45,736 nucleotides of DNA from Verrucomicrobiales bacterium. GTDB taxonomy: Bacteria; Verrucomicrobiota; Verrucomicrobiia; Verrucomicrobiales; DEV007. Location of the stretch: positions 1 through 45,736 of the forward strand of contig PBSY01000008.1 in the NCBI GenBank assembly GCA_002726915.1, written 5' to 3'. Positions 44,200 through 45,736 of the stretch are shown here, in pieces. The stretch's first letter is position 1, and every line of letters begins with the position of its first letter. Made by a program: the position numbers and the translations under genes. The notes beneath the pieces were generated by a model that saw only the letters and a program-made list of their open reading frames with translations, had not been told where the DNA came from and ran no database searches.

Positions 44200-44649
44200 T
44201 TACTCCTCCTGAAAACCGGATATCGTCACCTTATCAATACCGACATCCGGATCGGCCAATGCGTTCAAAACATCAATAAAGCGCTGACCCTCCGCCGCGT
44301 CATCCGCGGCAATGATCACCATTGGTTCCGAATCCGTCAGGCGCGCACTTTCGGAGTAGGTCTTGAGGCGATCTAGTAACTGGGGGACGTCCCGGTTGGC
44401 AGCATCAGTATCAAGAACCTCTTCGTTAAGCACAATATGGCCCTGACTGTTCACCTCGACTGTCATCTGATCAATCTCAACATCCGAACCTTGCCCCGTG
44501 CTGGTTGGCATAGTCATTCCAAGATCCGCTTCTTTTGGATCAAGAGTTGAAGTAACGAGGAAATAAATAAGCAGAAGGAAGCTGACATCAATCAGCGAAG
44601 ACATATCAAGCGCTGGATTTTCTTCCTTCGGGGGTTTTCTGCGAGCCAT
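44200..44649 (-). CDS. ExbD/TolR-family protein (second copy)
   Basis: A 149-aa ExbD/TolR protein: a short cytoplasmic N-terminus, one transmembrane helix (about 16-36) with the conserved proton-pathway Asp in SSLIDVSFLLLIYFL, and a periplasmic domain of about 110 residues. With ExbB it forms an inner-membrane proton channel that energises envelope processes. It is the last gene of the ExbB-ExbD-ExbD operon and differs clearly from the upstream copy, so the two probably form a heterodimer or have separate partners. An AGGG ribosome binding site lies 9 bases before the ATG. It ends at a terminator. Confidence 0.92.
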   Translation of the reverse strand: MARRKPPKEENPALDMSSLIDVSFLLLIYFLVTSTLDPKEADLGMTMPTSTGQGSDVEIDQMTVEVNSQGHIVLNEEVLDTDAANRDVPQLLDRLKTYSESARLTDSEPMVIIAADDAAEGQRFIDVLNALADPDVGIDKVTISGFQEE

Positions 44650-44674
44650 TTGTCGTTTCCCTATCAGACGGTTA

Positions 44675-45130
44675 TCAATCTCTCACTACGACGTAACTTC
44701 CGAAGATCACATCACTCACGCCAGCGTCACCAGCGGCCTGAACCACTTTCTTGATGACGCGAGTATCAACTCCCTTGTCGGCACGTAAATTGAGCCGAGT
44801 GGGGAGACCTGACTCATCATGTCGCTCCCGTGCAGCCTGCACGTATTCGGTGATTGCGTCGGTCGATCCGAGTTCCACTTCATCCTGTGCCCAGATGGTT
44901 CCATCATCGAGAACGTTTACGACGACTCTACCCGTGGCATTTTTTGCGACTTGAGCATTCTTCGCTGTTGGTGGCTTAACACGCTTATCAATCTGAACGA
45001 TGATCAAGTGAGAACTAACCATGAAGAAAATGAGCAGCAGGAACACGAGATCAATCATGGAGGACATATCCATTTGGAGTTCCTCGCCCTCGATACTCTC
45101 GGTTGCTGCTCTAAGTTTCTCTGACGCCAT
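44675..45130 (-). CDS. ExbD/TolR-family protein (first copy)
   Basis: A 151-aa ExbD/TolR protein. The transmembrane helix (about 22-44) contains the key Asp in SSMIDLVFLLLIFFMVSSHL. The periplasmic domain follows, with LRADKGVDTRVIKKVVQAAG in the conserved C-terminal half. It lies between exbB (65-bp gap) and the second exbD (25-bp gap). Two different ExbD genes with one ExbB is a recurring arrangement in Gram-negative envelope-energising systems. No TonB gene is present in the window. Confidence 0.92.
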   Translation of the reverse strand: MASEKLRAATESIEGEELQMDMSSMIDLVFLLLIFFMVSSHLIIVQIDKRVKPPTAKNAQVAKNATGRVVVNVLDDGTIWAQDEVELGSTDAITEYVQAARERHDESGLPTRLNLRADKGVDTRVIKKVVQAAGDAGVSDVIFGSYVVVRD

Positions 45131-45195
45131 AGCTAGTGGAACAAACGTAAATTGTTTCAGGCTAAAGTTTGATCTATCCAGATCCTTAAGTGTTG

Positions 45196-45736
45196 TTAGC
45201 CTTCGGAAATCCCTTCGGGGACCTTGGCAAGTTGCTGGTCAGCGTTGACAGTGGCAACTGCGTAGTCGAGTCCCTCTAGCGCAACCTCCTGTGCCGCACC
45301 AACCAACTTGTTGAAGTGGTTTTTGAAAACGTAGAAACAGAAAATACTGGGAATAGCAACGACAAGGCCGCCGGCTGTCGTCATGAGTGCGAGTGAGATA
45401 TTTCCAGCGAGGGCTCCCGGATCGGAGCCTCCACTGAGCCCCATGGTGTCGAATGCCATGATCATACCGGCAACTGTTCCAAAAAGACCAATCATCGGGG
45501 CCGCCTGAGCGATCACAGAAAAATATCCAATCCACGACATGTATTTAGAGTTCTCACGAACGGCAAAGTCTGCAAGCGCATCTTCCACCTTCTGGCGTCC
45601 GAGACTCTCCGGGTCAGTTGCATCCACCAACGGGTAGGCCGTGGCGACCATGCGACCAAGGTAAGAGGGGTCTTGAGCTGAGGCGTCAATAGAGCTTCGG
45701 ACTTTGACGTCAGACATATTCGTGATTATGAGATTC
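45196..45736 (-). CDS. MotA/TolQ/ExbB proton channel protein (5' end outside window)
   Basis: ExbB/TolQ family. The two conserved helices of the channel core are visible: YMSWIGYFSVIAQAAPMIGL leading into GTVAGMIMAF, and GNISLALMTTAGGLVVAIPS followed by a hydrophobic stretch. The family N-terminal transmembrane helix is missing from the first ATG at 45717. The reading frame is open beyond it to the edge of the window, so the gene most likely begins upstream and only the C-terminal about 180 residues are seen. It is the first gene of the exbB-exbD-exbD operon and would supply the proton channel for the ExbD pair. Confidence 0.9.
   Translation of the reverse strand, partial: NLIITNMSDVKVRSSIDASAQDPSYLGRMVATAYPLVDATDPESLGRQKVEDALADFAVRENSKYMSWIGYFSVIAQAAPMIGLFGTVAGMIMAFDTMGLSGGSDPGALAGNISLALMTTAGGLVVAIPSIFCFYVFKNHFNKLVGAAQEVALEGLDYAVATVNADQQLAKVPEGISEG

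Noticed and set aside
1..45736. CRISPR arrays, tRNAs, rRNAs, insertion sequences, prophage or restriction/defence genes
   Set aside because: No repeat-spacer pattern, no cloverleaf sequence, no transposase or integrase motifs and no defence-type domains were found in reading the window.

Overview
The window looks like a chromosomal segment from a Gram-negative member of the PVC superphylum, most likely a (marine) Verrucomicrobiota. Three things point there: the set of planctomycete-type cytochrome (PSCyt1), DUF1549/DUF1553, PPC and DUF1501 genes; a sulfatase next to a Tat-exported Gfo/Idh/MocA oxidoreductase; and a double-membrane envelope toolkit (Kdo transferase, LolA-like and AsmA-like proteins, ExbB/ExbD). 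This placement is inferred from gene content; there is no rRNA gene here. I see no tRNA, CRISPR array, insertion sequence or prophage. Genes are densely packed and most starts lack a Shine-Dalgarno sequence.

Layout. 1-8.4 kb: the end of an esterase gene; a MoxR ATPase/DUF58 pair on the minus strand; then a plus-strand run of dihydrofolate reductase, DedA membrane protein, small membrane protein, FtsX-type permease, LolA-like protein and M20 peptidase. 8.4-14.8 kb: one giant exported protein of 2121 aa (minus). 14.9-21.6 kb: a three-gene minus-strand operon (DUF1501, PPC-domain protein, DUF1549/DUF1553 cytochrome protein) ending in a terminator. 21.9-25.4 kb, divergent from it: a 1163-aa cytochrome/WD40/coiled-coil protein. 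25.4-28.2 kb: sulfatase and Gfo/Idh/MocA oxidoreductase.

28.2-29.4 kb is a decay zone. A 48-codon remnant of the N-terminus of a D-lactate dehydrogenase, an intact low-molecular-weight phosphatase, and a fructosamine-kinase pseudogene with its middle deleted lie within about 1 kb. 29.4-34.7 kb (minus): EF-hand protein, HtpG, and an AsmA-like protein. 34.8-39.1 kb (plus): rsmD, waaA, plsY, gpsA and a membrane protein, i.e. rRNA methylation plus LPS and phospholipid precursor functions. 39.1-45.7 kb (minus): WbuC-type cupin, two exported helical-repeat proteins, and an ExbB-ExbD-ExbD proton-channel operon with its own terminator; exbB runs off the window end.

Functionally the window is dominated by envelope biology: lipid and LPS precursor synthesis, lipoprotein handling, energised inner-membrane motor proteins with large periplasmic TPR partners, and exported cytochrome/DUF1501 machinery of unknown substrate. 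The observations most worth following up are the two gene remnants around the orphan phosphatase, the cytochrome-WD40-coiled-coil protein and its divergent operon, the giant 2121-aa exported protein, and four convergent gene pairs with stop codons separated by -4 to +4 bp.
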